A program made the translations under genes and the position numbers. Positions 1 through 10,300 of a DNA stretch of 64,000 nucleotides are shown here, in pieces. The DNA lies in the NCBI GenBank assembly GCA_002317355.1, contig DCJC01000054.1, forward strand, positions 1 to 64,000. The letters are read 5' to 3'. Position 1 is the stretch's first letter, and each line of letters begins with the position of its first letter. The notes under the pieces are model-generated. The model had not been told where the DNA came from, ran no database searches, and saw nothing but the letters and a program-made list of their open reading frames with translations. This stretch comes from Prevotellaceae bacterium UBA1710 (GTDB lineage: Bacteria > Bacteroidota > Bacteroidia > Bacteroidales > Bacteroidaceae).

Positions 1-2
1 GT

Positions 3-1658
3 AGATATGAATTTACATACGATGGAGCAAATAGACTTACTAATTCCGTATATCGCGAATATGAATCACGTTCGGGTAATTACATCAACAATGATAATTA
101 CAACGAGTCTGTAACTTACGATCCAAATGGTAATATCAAGACTTTGCAACGCCGTGGAAAGATGCAAAATGGAAGCTATGGCCTGATTGACAACCTTTCT
201 TTGTATTATACAGGCAACCAGCTATCAAGCGTTAAGGAGTATGCAAAAGAAGTCAATAACACTAACTCCTTCGATTATAAAGGAGACAAAGGTTCAAAGT
301 ACGTATATAATGAAAATGGCTCTTTGATTGCAGATAAAAGCCGTGGTATCGCTTATATCAAATACGACTTCAATAACAATCCGCAGAAGATATACTTTGT
401 CAATGGAAGTGAGACAGAGTATGTATATAGTGCATCTGGACAGAAGCTACGTGTCAAGCATATTACTGCTAAGCCCAATGTTATGACAAGAACTGTTGGT
501 GAAAAGCCAAGCAAAGATTTACCATCCAACTACACATATTATACCACAACTACCGACTACCTTCTTGGTGGAAGTCTTATCGTAAAAAACAATACACCAG
601 ACATGTATGTGTTTGGTGATGGATATTGCACATTTAATCAACAAAGTAATCCTAACACTGGGGAAAAGTGGACACTTTTTGACTTCTACTATTATGACAA
701 GGATCACCTTGGCAATATTCGTGAAGTAGTAGATGCAAATGGAAGCGTAAAACAGATAACTCAGTACTATCCATTTGGTGCCACATACGCAGATGCATCA
801 GCCGCTAAGAATGCTGATTTCCAGAAATATAAGTACAACGGCAAGGAACTTGACAAGATGCATGGTCTTAACACCTACGACTATGGTGCTCGTCAGCATG
901 ACCCTATTCTCGCAAGATGGGATAGGATTGATCCGCTATGTGAAAAGTATTATGATTGTACGCCGTATAGTTATTGTGACAATAATCCAATCAACAATAT
1001 AGATCCAGATGGATGTGATTATTGGACAACCTCAGATCCTCAACAAATCAAGGATTTCATAAACGCTCTTGGTAGTGGACAGACGCAATTTGATTTTTCT
1101 GGATGGACTCATGCAACTGATGCTGAGATTTGTGGAAATTTAACTTATAATGATGAAACACATAAGTTTTATACAAGTTATGCTTCTGTTGTTGATGGTG
1201 AACTAACGGTTATTGGTAAGAGTTTTGATGCCAACCTAAAGCCAGTTTCATTTACTGGAGAAGGATATGCTGGTGCGTTTGTTTATGAACCAGTTACCAA
1301 TCCCCTAGCAAAAATTGGATATGCACTAAGTCCGTTAATTTATGATGGAGGCAGTTTGTGGAATAGGTGGGTGTGTAATGTGGAAGGTAGAATTACTGGA
1401 CATGCCCCAATAGAGTGTGCTGTAGATTTTGGTGGAAAAAGCAAAATGGCATTCATTCGTTCAATTTTACCAAAAGGATTCAAACTAGTAAAGGGGCTTT
1501 TCTCTCATAATGAAAAAGTATATGAATATAACGGAAAATACTATTCATTTGATAATACATCACATAATGGCGGGGTATGGAAAGTTTTTATTATGAAGAA
1601 TGGAAAACTTGTTAGAATTGGAACTGCAGATAAAAACCTAAAAATATTCAAGAAATAA
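3..1658 (+). CDS. RHS-repeat polymorphic toxin, C-terminal part (5' end outside window)
   Basis: The frame is open from the first bases of the window, so the start lies upstream. YD-type repeats (for example YDPNGN) lead into the RHS core around bases 684-1015, with DHLGNIR, YYPFG, YNGKELD and the closing YSYCDNNPINNIDPDG typical of RHS proteins. The RHS shell encloses a variable C-terminal toxin. Here the toxin region is about 210 residues (bases 1016-1658). Its last 50 residues (KYYSFDNTSHNGGVWKVF, then a short basic tail) resemble Ntox21-type toxin domains; that family call is from memory and tentative. Such toxins are usually delivered to competing cells. The gene ends two bases before a small unrelated reading frame, the usual place of an immunity gene. 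The tip is AT-rich. Confidence 0.85.
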   Translation, partial: RYEFTYDGANRLTNSVYREYESRSGNYINNDNYNESVTYDPNGNIKTLQRRGKMQNGSYGLIDNLSLYYTGNQLSSVKEYAKEVNNTNSFDYKGDKGSKYVYNENGSLIADKSRGIAYIKYDFNNNPQKIYFVNGSETEYVYSASGQKLRVKHITAKPNVMTRTVGEKPSKDLPSNYTYYTTTTDYLLGGSLIVKNNTPDMYVFGDGYCTFNQQSNPNTGEKWTLFDFYYYDKDHLGNIREVVDANGSVKQITQYYPFGATYADASAAKNADFQKYKYNGKELDKMHGLNTYDYGARQHDPILARWDRIDPLCEKYYDCTPYSYCDNNPINNIDPDGCDYWTTSDPQQIKDFINALGSGQTQFDFSGWTHATDAEICGNLTYNDETHKFYTSYASVVDGELTVIGKSFDANLKPVSFTGEGYAGAFVYEPVTNPLAKIGYALSPLIYDGGSLWNRWVCNVEGRITGHAPIECAVDFGGKSKMAFIRSILPKGFKLVKGLFSHNEKVYEYNGKYYSFDNTSHNGGVWKVFIMKNGKLVRIGTADKNLKIFKK

Positions 1659-1660
1659 AA

Positions 1661-2134
1661 ATGGAAAAGATATTTGATGACACCTTTGTAAGTAAAGTTG
1701 TAAGAAGAAAAATTAGAAAAAACATAGTACAAGCATCTTTTGATTTAGACTGGTTGTCTTTTGATGTCAAGGTTAACTTTGCTTTCAATAGACTAAATGA
1801 AATTCCATACACTAAAGTAAGAATACTTATTTCATTTTGGGAAAAATTTGAAAATATACAAAGTTTCCTACAGAGCAGTAACTGTAAAAATTGGAAATTA
1901 TTACGAGAACATAAATTCGGTAAAAAAAAACCTGGGCAGTTAGAGATCTATTTTGAAAATTGTATAGACGAAAAGTTTATACTCTCAATGATAAAAAAAC
2001 ACTATGGATACGAATTGGGCAAACCAGAAAGTCTTAGTTTAGAACTTGTATTTGTATTTCAAAACATGGATGACATAACTATATGTCATCTGTATGATGA
2101 TCGCGGCTTTAATTTTTTCTATGCAAATCCTTAA
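1661..2134 (+). CDS. putative immunity protein for the upstream RHS toxin
   Basis: This 157-residue protein has no signal peptide or membrane segment and matches no family I can name. It starts with ATG two bases after the toxin stop codon, so the two are almost certainly cotranscribed and translationally coupled. Position, size, cytosolic character and low GC content match immunity proteins of polymorphic toxin systems. The function is inferred from position only. The sequence is rich in aromatic and charged residues (for example LISFWEKFENIQSF and LELVFVFQN), suggesting an alpha/beta fold. Confidence 0.6.
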   Translation: MEKIFDDTFVSKVVRRKIRKNIVQASFDLDWLSFDVKVNFAFNRLNEIPYTKVRILISFWEKFENIQSFLQSSNCKNWKLLREHKFGKKKPGQLEIYFENCIDEKFILSMIKKHYGYELGKPESLSLELVFVFQNMDDITICHLYDDRGFNFFYANP

Positions 2135-2390
2135 TACCCCAAGTTATAAAGGAAGGACGATATTGTAAGTACAATACGCATATGGTACTCTTCTTTATCG
2201 TGACTCGAGTGATTCGAGGTTTAATTGTGCCCTTGCACCCACATTGTATGGTAGTTAAGCCTCGAATTGTATAATGATAAAAAAACATTTGAAGAGTTGA
2301 AGTTTAACCAGCAGTAGAGTGGCATGTACTTGAAGGTATATCTTAGCATATAGGTACAAGATTCCAGCTTCAATACAACGCCTATGCATC

Positions 2391-2451
2391 TCCAATTCGC
2401 AATTAATGCAGAATTGGATTTCGATTGGACCTGAATTGGAGCTGGATTGGA
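2391..2451 (-). repeat. 11-bp-phased TCCAAT array with inverted copy (array C)
   Basis: ATTGGA starts at 2413, 2424, 2435 and 2446, an exact 11-bp period. One inverted copy, TCCAATT, lies at 2391-2397. Read on the minus strand, four TCCAAT words are followed after about 15 bases by AATTGGA, the same design as the arrays near 33.1 kb and 38.9 kb. No gene follows in that direction before the end of the immunity gene. Confidence 0.75.
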
Positions 2452-2565
2452 CATGCTTCGAAGGAAAGGCAAAAGACAAAAGGCGAAAGCCAAGGGGACG
2501 ACTACAAATTTCTAACTCCGCTTTGCCGAGTGCTTCAAAGAAAAAAAAGTTTTTTTCGTATTTTT

Positions 2566-2725
2566 CCGTCACTCCGTCACACTGACTGATAATCAGTGTG
2601 TTAGGTGGTGACGGAAACTTTTTCTTCGTCACCCTTCCGTCACCCAGGTGACGATAAGGTGACGGAATGATATTGCATCGTCACCACTTAACCGCCTGAT
2701 ACTCAACGAGTGTGACGATGTGACA
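2566..2725. repeat. cluster of GTGAC/GTCAC words with short hairpins
   Basis: About ten GTGAC or GTCAC pentamers, most within CCGTCAC or GGTGACGG, occur in 160 bp on both strands. A hairpin (CACACTGA/TCAGTGTG) sits at 2578-2600. CGTCACC copies can pair with GGTGACG copies. The function is unknown; it could be a binding-site cluster or the decayed end of a mobile element. Confidence 0.5.
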
Positions 2726-3033
2726 GAAAATTCCCAAAAACAAAAAACTTAGATAAACTCTCAGAGGCACTCCAAAGATATACAGACACAGAGAAAGCCT
2801 ATCCGAGAGCTTGCTGTACAGATGACGAACAACTACAGTATAACACAGAATCAGAAATGAATACTTACTGCGATTTGATGACAGTCGCAGTCCAGCCCGC
2901 CCTTAACGATGAGACAGACAACATCGAATACTACCGATATCACTTCCCAATTGAATTCGCGCTCAACTCCAAGAGAGTGCTTTTACGAAAAGATGTTGAA
3001 AATTTGCACTTGCTAGTTGAATCCGCGGTGTGA
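2716..3033 (+). pseudogene. relic reading frame, possible gene remnant
   Basis: A frame without stops runs from 2716 to the TGA at 3031-3033. Its only internal ATG is at 2857, giving 58 residues that start MNTYCDLMTVAVQP. The part upstream of that ATG also looks protein-like (KNLDKLSEALQRYTDTEKAY), which suggests the 3' end of an older, larger gene that has lost its front. I cannot name the family. The rest of the gap 2135-3576 shows only the two repeat features listed. Confidence 0.3.
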
Positions 3034-3526
3034 TTTTGATGTAACAACACTGTTAAAATGTGTAAACATCGATTCTCTCCTTTTTGCATATCGTTTTAGA
3101 AAGAACTATGATTATGGGAAAGAATTACTGGCTTTACATATACTTGGGAACATTTTGGTATCATTACATTAAACCAGTGATAATTTATTATTGATTATCA
3201 ATATGTTACAAAATACATTCTGGTTCAAACTTGGAAATTCATTCTGCAGACGCTGGCGAGTATTCTCACAGCGATAGCAACGACTCTCGGAGTAACGAGT
3301 TGTATGTAATTAGTTAGGAGTGAGCTTTTTTTATCGAAGTACACAAAGTACACACTTTATTTTCACGGCAAAGAGACCCAAACAAGCACGTAAACATTAC
3401 CGATGCAAGGGGATAGGGTGACGGGGAGGTTGTGGAAATTTTACTGGAAGCCAATAGTTTTTGATAATTATTCGTGAATAATTCAAACAAATGTGAAAAA
3501 AATGATGGCGTATCATTTTTTTTCAT

Positions 3527-3534
3527 TATCTTTG
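3527..3534 (+). promoter_or_regulatory. -7 promoter element TATCTTTG of the PUL regulator
   Basis: TATCTTTG matches the Bacteroidetes -7 pattern TAnnTTTG, 42 bases upstream of the ATG at 3577. No clear TTTG -33 box is present, so strength is uncertain. Confidence 0.5.
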
Positions 3535-3576
3535 CAGATGTAATCATTGACTAACTCTAAAGTTAATTACCTAATA

Positions 3577-5262
3577 ATGAGAAAAATCGTATCAATTCTG
3601 TCTTTTGTACTGCTGACTCTCCTGTTCATGAGTTCATGTGATAATAATGCGCCTAAATATGTAATAGGCGTGTCACAATGTTCTGAAGACTCTTGGCGCG
3701 CAAAGCTTCAGGAAGAGCTTGTTATGGCTACATACTTCAATGAGGGTGTGGAGCTGCGCTTTACTTCGGCTCATGATGACAGCCAGTTGCAGGAGAAACA
3801 GATTGATTCGCTCGTGAATTCTGGCATCGACCTGCTGATTGTATCGCCTAATCAGGTGGATAACCTTACTAATGCCATTGGCAAGGCGTTCGCAAAGAAA
3901 ATTCCTATTCTTCTCTATGACCGTAAGACGAATAATGACAACTATACCGCCTTTATGGGTGCCGATAACTACGTCATTGGTGAGATGCTTGGACAGTATC
4001 TTGCAGGTAAGCTTGGCGGTAAGGGTTGCGTGGTGGAGATTGGCGGTCTTAAAGGCTCTTCTCCTGCACAGGAACGCCATGAGGGCTTTGCCAATGCTCT
4101 GAAGAAATACCCTGAGATGCAGATTGTGGCTTATCAGAGTGGTGACTGGACTGAGGCTTCGGGTGAGACGGCTATGCGCAGAATCCTTAAGGAATACAGC
4201 GGAAGAATTGATGCTGTCTATGGTGGTAATGACCGTATGGCAATAGGAGCACGCAGGGTGATAAAGGAGAATGGCATTGACAACGGCTCTATCCTCTATC
4301 TCGGTGTGGATGCCCTTCCTACTGAGAATGGTGGTATCCGACAGGTGGCTGACTCGCTGCTCACGGCTTCGGCTATCTATCCGACTCATGGTGATGAGCT
4401 TCTGCAGCTCGCCATTGACATTCTTAACGGGAAGCCTGTACAGAAGGAGACTATGCTGAAATCGAGCGTGGTTACGAGTCAGAATGCCAAGGTGCTGCTG
4501 TTGCAGCATGAGGAGGTGGTGCGTCAGGCAGAGTATCTGCGTAAGATGCACAAGCAGGCTGGCACCATGCATGAGTATATCAGGAATCAGCAGACGGTCA
4601 TTGGCGTTATCCTTGTGCTGATCTTCATCACAGCGATACTTCTTGGTATATCCATCCGCGCCTATCAGTCGAAGCGCCGCCTCAATGATATTCTCAGGGA
4701 CAAGAACAAGGAGTTGGAGGTGAGTCAGGAAACCATCTCCGAAGCAAACAGCCAACTCTCTGCCATCAACGAGCAGTTGTCGCAAACCAATGAGCAGCTG
4801 ATGCACGAGAAGGAGGTGGCAGAGCGTCAGCGCAATGAACTTGAGGAGCAGCGTGACAAGATAATAGAGATTTCGCTCAGTCAGAAGGACGAGGCAGAAG
4901 TGCCAGACGATGATGTGATAGATGGTAATGAGAAGCATTTCCGTCGTGAGAATGAGTTCTTCAACAAGTTTATAGCATCAATCAATGAACATCTCTCTGA
5001 TTCCGATCTCTCGGTAGAGGATATCGGCGAGGAGATGTGTCTCTCGCGTGTGCAGTTATATAGAAAGGTGAAGGCTCTCACAGGCAAATCGCCAGTAGAG
5101 ATAATACGTGAGGAGCGTTTACGCCGCGGCCATCAGTTGCTTGCCGACTCCTCGCTCACGATATCGGAGATAGCCTATCGGGTGGGGTTCTCTTCGCCTT
5201 CATACTTCGCAAAGTGCTATAAGGATATGTTTGGCAAGTCACCTACAAGCAATCAAAAATGA
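3577..5262 (+). CDS. membrane-spanning sugar sensor with AraC-type DNA-binding domain (PUL regulator)
   Basis: The 561-residue protein starts with a signal sequence (FVLLTLLFMSSC). A periplasmic binding domain of the LacI/ribose-binding type follows at about 27-315 (GVSQCSEDSWR; GGLKGSSPAQERHEGF; GGNDRMAIGARR). One membrane helix lies at about 340-360, a Gln/Glu-rich coiled coil at about 370-445, and an AraC/HTH_18 domain at 462-561 with two helix-turn-helix units. The binding domain is the type used by the Bacteroides fructose sensor BT1754, but the kinase and receiver domains of that hybrid two-component protein are absent. It lies just upstream of, and parallel to, a fructan operon and likely activates it on sensing periplasmic fructose. 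ATG 3577 is chosen over the TTG at 3547 because the signal peptide begins there. Confidence 0.85.
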   Translation: MRKIVSILSFVLLTLLFMSSCDNNAPKYVIGVSQCSEDSWRAKLQEELVMATYFNEGVELRFTSAHDDSQLQEKQIDSLVNSGIDLLIVSPNQVDNLTNAIGKAFAKKIPILLYDRKTNNDNYTAFMGADNYVIGEMLGQYLAGKLGGKGCVVEIGGLKGSSPAQERHEGFANALKKYPEMQIVAYQSGDWTEASGETAMRRILKEYSGRIDAVYGGNDRMAIGARRVIKENGIDNGSILYLGVDALPTENGGIRQVADSLLTASAIYPTHGDELLQLAIDILNGKPVQKETMLKSSVVTSQNAKVLLLQHEEVVRQAEYLRKMHKQAGTMHEYIRNQQTVIGVILVLIFITAILLGISIRAYQSKRRLNDILRDKNKELEVSQETISEANSQLSAINEQLSQTNEQLMHEKEVAERQRNELEEQRDKIIEISLSQKDEAEVPDDDVIDGNEKHFRRENEFFNKFIASINEHLSDSDLSVEDIGEEMCLSRVQLYRKVKALTGKSPVEIIREERLRRGHQLLADSSLTISEIAYRVGFSSPSYFAKCYKDMFGKSPTSNQK

Positions 5263-5275
5263 TGCAAAAAGGAAT

Positions 5276-5323
5276 AAAAATGTTGCAACGACTGATTTTT
5301 TCAAGTTGTTGCAACATTTTTTT
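5276..5323 (+). terminator. intrinsic terminator of the regulator gene
   Basis: AAAAATGTTGCAAC at 5276-5289 pairs with GTTGCAACATTTTT at 5308-5321 and is followed by more T residues, 13 bases after the regulator stop codon. Confidence 0.8.
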
Positions 5324-5346
5324 ATGTATATTTATTGTCAAAAATC

Positions 5347-5354
5347 TATCTTTG
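5347..5354 (+). promoter_or_regulatory. probable -7 element of the fructan operon
   Basis: TATCTTTG fits TAnnTTTG. Transcription from here would give a 5' leader of about 260 bases before the GH32 start. The -33 region (TTTATG) is a weak match, as expected for an activated promoter. The rest of 5355-5621 contains only AT-rich simple sequence (GATTAAAGATTAGAG-like). Confidence 0.5.
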
Positions 5355-5621
5355 CAAACGAATTTTCGCATATCGAACATAATCGGTTGATTTTATAAAT
5401 TAGTTTTAGTTATAAGTAAATTCTTCATTTATTTCAAAAATCAAGTTGAAGAAAAAAAAGGACTCAGGGTATTAGATTTTTTAGGGTAGAGGGATTTGTA
5501 TTCTTGATAATGCTTTTGTCGGAGATTAAAGATTAGAGATTAAAAGTCGAAAATCCAAAGTCGAAGATCTTAAAGGCTGATTGACATAAAAGATTAGACA
5601 ACAATATTAATACTTAAGAAT

Positions 5622-7334
5622 ATGAAAACAAAAAACCTGAATCTCGTTGCATCGGTTCTACTTGCCTTCGCAACTTCGATGCCATCGATGGCACAGAGTC
5701 TGAAGATCGAGCCTCTGGCTAATGATCATCACCTTATCCGCATCGCATCAGATGTGAAGGAGAAGTATCTTCTTCTTCCTATCGAGGATGCAGCACCTGA
5801 GTCACAGGTCAAGGTGATCGTTGATAATGCCCAGCAGCGCCATCTCAACATCAGACTTGCCCTTAGCAAGATTGACTACTACGTGCCTATCTCCCTGGAT
5901 GAATTCCGCGGTAAGAATATGCTGCTGGTCACTCACCTGAGCGTTGACCATAGCAATCGCGGAGGCGTAGGTTCTGCAATCGGTATGCAGAACATCCGAC
6001 TTTCCGACACATACGACACAACAAACAAGGAGAAATATCGTCCTGAGTTCCACCACACACCTTCATACGGTTGGATGAACGACCCGAACGGTATGTTCTA
6101 CAAGGATGGCGTATGGCATCTCTACTACCAGTATAATCCTTATGGAAATGTATGGGGCAACATGACATGGGCACACTCCACATCAAAAGACCTCATCAAC
6201 TGGGAGCCTCAGCCAATAGCTCTTCCTGGCGATATGATAGGCACAATGTTCAGTGGTTCATGTATCGTTGACCATAACAACACGACAGGCTTCGGCAAGG
6301 ATGCTGTAGTGGCTATGTACACAGCAAGCGTTCAGACAGCCTTCGACTGCGACCTTCAGACACAGTGCCTCGCTTACAGTACTGACGGCGGCTATACCTT
6401 TAAGAAGTATGAGGGCAACCCAGTGCTGACTGCACCGCAGAAGGACTTCCGCGATCCGAACATGTTCTGGAATGAGGATATCAACGCATGGAACCTTATC
6501 ATGGCAGTTGGTCAGGAGATGCGCATCTACTCTTCGCCTAACATGAAGGACTGGAAGGAAGAGTCACAATTCGGCAAGACACTCGGCTGTCACGATGGCG
6601 TGTGGGAATGTCCAGACCTGATGAAGGTGAAAATAGTAAACGGTAAATCGTCAAATAGTAATTATAAGTGGGTACTCTTCTGCAACATCAACCCTGGCGG
6701 ACCTGCTGGCGGTAGTGCCACACAGTATTTCGTAGGCGACTTCGACGGACATAAGTTCACCGTTGACAATGAGGCTCGCTACGCTGACAAGAAGGCACTC
6801 TGGCAGGATTACGGCAAAGACCACTACGCAGCCGTTTCATTCAGCAACGCACCAGACAACCGCCACACCATGATAGCATGGATGAGCAACTGGCAGTATG
6901 CCAACGTGGTGCCAACAACACAGTATCGTTCAGGCAACTCAATATGCCGTGAGCCATTCCTCTACTATGGCAAGGACAACCAGCTGTATCTCGGCAGCCA
7001 GCCATCACCAGAGTATGACGGCAAGGGACTTGACCAGACCGTGAAGATCAAGGGTTCATGCACAGTGACACTCAGCAATGCAGAAGGCGAGGAGTTCAAT
7101 ATCATCTACGACCAGAAGGCAATGACACTGACCGTTGACAGAAGCAAGAGCGGCGAGACAAAGTTCTCACAGGACTTCGACGTGAATGCCACAGCACCTG
7201 TCATCAACAAGCTGACATCAATGCGCATCTTCATCGACAACTCAAGTGTTGAGGTATTCGGCAACAACGGTGAGGTATGTCTCACAAGTCTTGTATTCCC
7301 TAAATCAAAATACAATAAAGTTACAGTAAAATAA
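5622..7334 (+). CDS. periplasmic GH32 exo-fructanase (levanase/inulinase type)
   Basis: The 570-residue protein has a cleavable signal peptide ending SMAQ without a lipobox, so it is probably periplasmic. An N-terminal beta domain (about 25-135) precedes the GH32 five-bladed propeller. The catalytic landmarks are all present: WMNDPNG with the nucleophile Asp near 153, FRDPN near 277 and WECPD with the acid/base Glu near 329. A C-terminal beta-sandwich ends in SSVEVFGNNGEVCLTS, normal for GH32. It should release fructose from fructan oligosaccharides imported by SusCD. It is the first gene of the operon, with susC 18 bases downstream. Preference for beta-2,6 or beta-2,1 linkages cannot be read from sequence; levan is inferred from the neighbouring genes. 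Confidence 0.9.
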   Translation: MKTKNLNLVASVLLAFATSMPSMAQSLKIEPLANDHHLIRIASDVKEKYLLLPIEDAAPESQVKVIVDNAQQRHLNIRLALSKIDYYVPISLDEFRGKNMLLVTHLSVDHSNRGGVGSAIGMQNIRLSDTYDTTNKEKYRPEFHHTPSYGWMNDPNGMFYKDGVWHLYYQYNPYGNVWGNMTWAHSTSKDLINWEPQPIALPGDMIGTMFSGSCIVDHNNTTGFGKDAVVAMYTASVQTAFDCDLQTQCLAYSTDGGYTFKKYEGNPVLTAPQKDFRDPNMFWNEDINAWNLIMAVGQEMRIYSSPNMKDWKEESQFGKTLGCHDGVWECPDLMKVKIVNGKSSNSNYKWVLFCNINPGGPAGGSATQYFVGDFDGHKFTVDNEARYADKKALWQDYGKDHYAAVSFSNAPDNRHTMIAWMSNWQYANVVPTTQYRSGNSICREPFLYYGKDNQLYLGSQPSPEYDGKGLDQTVKIKGSCTVTLSNAEGEEFNIIYDQKAMTLTVDRSKSGETKFSQDFDVNATAPVINKLTSMRIFIDNSSVEVFGNNGEVCLTSLVFPKSKYNKVTVK

Positions 7335-7352
7335 CCTAAACCAATTTCAGTT

Positions 7353-10300
7353 ATGAAGAATAAGATTCTTTTAAGTCTTATTACCCTGCTAATCTGCTCT
7401 GTTCAGGCATTTGCCCAGACAATAAAGGTTACAGGTAATGTGACAAGTAAATCTGACGGTGAGGCGCTTATAGGTGCCACTGTCAAAGAGGTAGGAACAC
7501 AAAAAGCGACCATCACAGACTTCGATGGTAACTTCACCCTTGAAGTCAACAAAGGTGCTCAGCTTGTTTTCTCATACGTAGGATTTGAGACGCTGACAGT
7601 CGATGCTGTTGACGGCATGCAGGTGGTTATGTCAGATGCTGCTGAACTTCAGGAGCTCGTCGTAACCGGTTATCAGGTGCAGCGTAAGGCAGACCTCACA
7701 GGTGCTGTAGGCGTTGTAAACGTAACTGAGCTTCAGAAGCAGAATGAGAACAACCCAATGAAGGCTCTTCAGGGACGTGTTCCTGGCATGAACATCTCTG
7801 CTGACGGTTCACCTTCAGGTGCTGCTACAGTACGTATCCGTGGTATCGGTACCCTCAACAACAATGACCCTCTCTACATCATCGACGGTGTGCCTACAAA
7901 GGCTGGTATGCACGAGCTCAATGGTAACGACATCGAGAGCATCCAGGTGCTCAAGGATGCTGCCTCTGCTTCTATCTACGGTTCACGTGCTGCCAATGGT
8001 GTCATCATCATCACTACAAAGAAGGGTAAGGAAGGCAGACTCAAGGTTGACTTCGACGCAAGTATCGCAGCCTCTATCTACACAAACAAGGTGAAGACGC
8101 TCAACGCAAAGGAGTGGGGTCAGGCATTCTGGCAGGCTAACGTAAACGACGGCAGAGATCCAAACAACAACCTTGGATATCGCTTTGACTGGGCTTATGA
8201 TGCTAATGGCAATCCAATGCTCAACGGTATCGCTATGAACAACTTCCTTGATGACGGTGCTACCGTTCATGCAGGTGACACAGACTGGTTTGACGAGGTT
8301 ACACGTACAGGTGTGGTTCAGAACTACAACGTATCTGTAAGCAACGGCTCTGAGAAGGGCAGCTCATTCTTCTCTATGGGTTACTACAAGAACCTTGGTA
8401 CTATCAAGACATCTGACTTCGACCGTATCTCAGCTCGTGCAAACAGCGACTATAAGCTCTTTGACGGTAAGCTGACTATCGGTGAGAACTTCAACATCAA
8501 CCGCACAAGCGGCGTTGACGCTCCTGGTGGCATTCTTGAGAACTCACTTGAGTTCAACCCTAACTTCCCAATATGGGCAGAGAACAAGGAATATGCTCAG
8601 TCACTTGGTGCATACTCAGAGCGTGAGAACCCTCTGAGCCTCCTGCACAACAAGCAGGATGACCGCTACACACAGTGGCGTACCTTCGGTGATGTTCACA
8701 TTGGCATCAACCCATTCAAGAACTTCAACCTCCGCTCAACATTCGGTCTTGACTATACTCAGAAGGAACAGCGCTTCTTCACCTATCCAATCGCTAACGG
8801 TAAGGTGACACGTTCAGAAAATGCTGTTGAGAGCAAGCAGGAACACACAACCCGCTGGATGTGGAATGCTGTTGCAACATATAACCTTGAGGTTGGCAAG
8901 CATCGTGGTGACGCAATGCTCGGTATGGAGATCAACCGCCACGACTATGAGTGGATGAGTGCAAAGCGCTACGACTACGCAATTCTCAACCCTGACTATA
9001 TGTGGCCATCAGCAGGTGCTGGCCGTCAGGAGGCTTATGGTTCTGGCGAAGGCTTCTCTCTCGTTTCTTACTTCGGTAAGGTGAACTACACATACGCTGA
9101 CACATACATGGCAAGTGTTACTGTTCGTCATGACGGTTCAAGCCGCTTCGGTAAGAACAACCGCTACGGTACATTCCCTTCTTTCTCTCTTGGCTGGAGA
9201 ATCACTCAGGAGGATTTCATGAAGAGCACAAGTTCTTGGCTCGACGACATGAAGATCCGTTACTCTTGGGGTCAGACAGGTAACCAGGAAATCTCAAACA
9301 TCGCACGCTACACTCTCTTCCAGTCAGTTGTTACTACTGGTCTCTGGGGTTCAGGTGCTGCTGGTACAGCCTATGACATCACGGGTGTGAACGGCGGTTA
9401 CAGCCTCAATAATGGTTACATCCGTCAGCAGCGTGGCAATGAGGATATCAAGTGGGAAACAACAGCACAGCACAACTTCGGTATCGACTTCGCTATCATG
9501 CGCAACGAGATCTACGGCAGCTTCGACTGGTTCCACAAGAGCACAAAGGACATCCTCCTCTTCATGAATGCTGTAGGTGCTATGGGTGAGGGCGCAAGTC
9601 AGTGGATCAACGCCGGTGAGATGAAGAACACTGGTATGGAGTTCACTGTAGGCTATCGCCACAAGCTCGACAACGGTTTCTCATGGGATATCAGCGGAAA
9701 CATCGGTTCTTACTCAAACGAGATCACCAAGCTTCCTGCAACAGTTGCCTCTAAGGGCGACTTCGGCGGCAACGGTATCAAGAGCGTAGTAGGTCATCCA
9801 ATGGGTGCTCAGGTAGGCTATATCTACGATGGTATCTTCAAGAGTCAGGAAGAGGTGGCTAACCATGCTACTCAGGAAGGTGCTGGTGTAGGTCGTATCC
9901 GCTACAAGGATATCAACCATGACGGTAAGATCACTGAGGATGACCGCGACTGGATCTATGATCCTACACCTTCATTCACATGGGGCTTGAACATCTACCT
10001 TCAGTATAAGGACTGGGATCTCACCATGTTCTGGCAGGGTGTTCAGGGTGTTGACGTGAACTGCTTCGACTACAAGAAGCGCACAGACTTCTGGGCAAAC
10101 TCAGACATCAACGTGCCTTACCTCAACAAGGGCCACAGAGTTCTTGACGCGTGGAGTCCTTCAAATACCGGCAGCGACATCCCAATGCTTACAACTGCTG
10201 ACAACAACAAGGAAGGTGCACTCTCATCTTATTATATAGAGAACGGTTCATACGCAAAGCTTCGCAATATCCAGATTGGCTACAACGCTCCAAAGGCATT

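Noticed and set aside
2221..2632. Two overlapping minus-strand frames (90 and 125 codons) over array C and the GTGAC cluster
   Set aside because: Composition is low-complexity, there are no domains, and they are explained by repeat DNA.
3673..4938. Long open frame (421 codons) antisense to the PUL regulator
   Set aside because: The plus-strand frame has a signal peptide, sugar-binding and AraC domains; the antisense frame has no recognisable domain and is a shadow of codon bias.
9351..9662. Antisense frames inside the susC gene
   Set aside because: Shadows of the strongly biased SusC codons; no start signals or domains.
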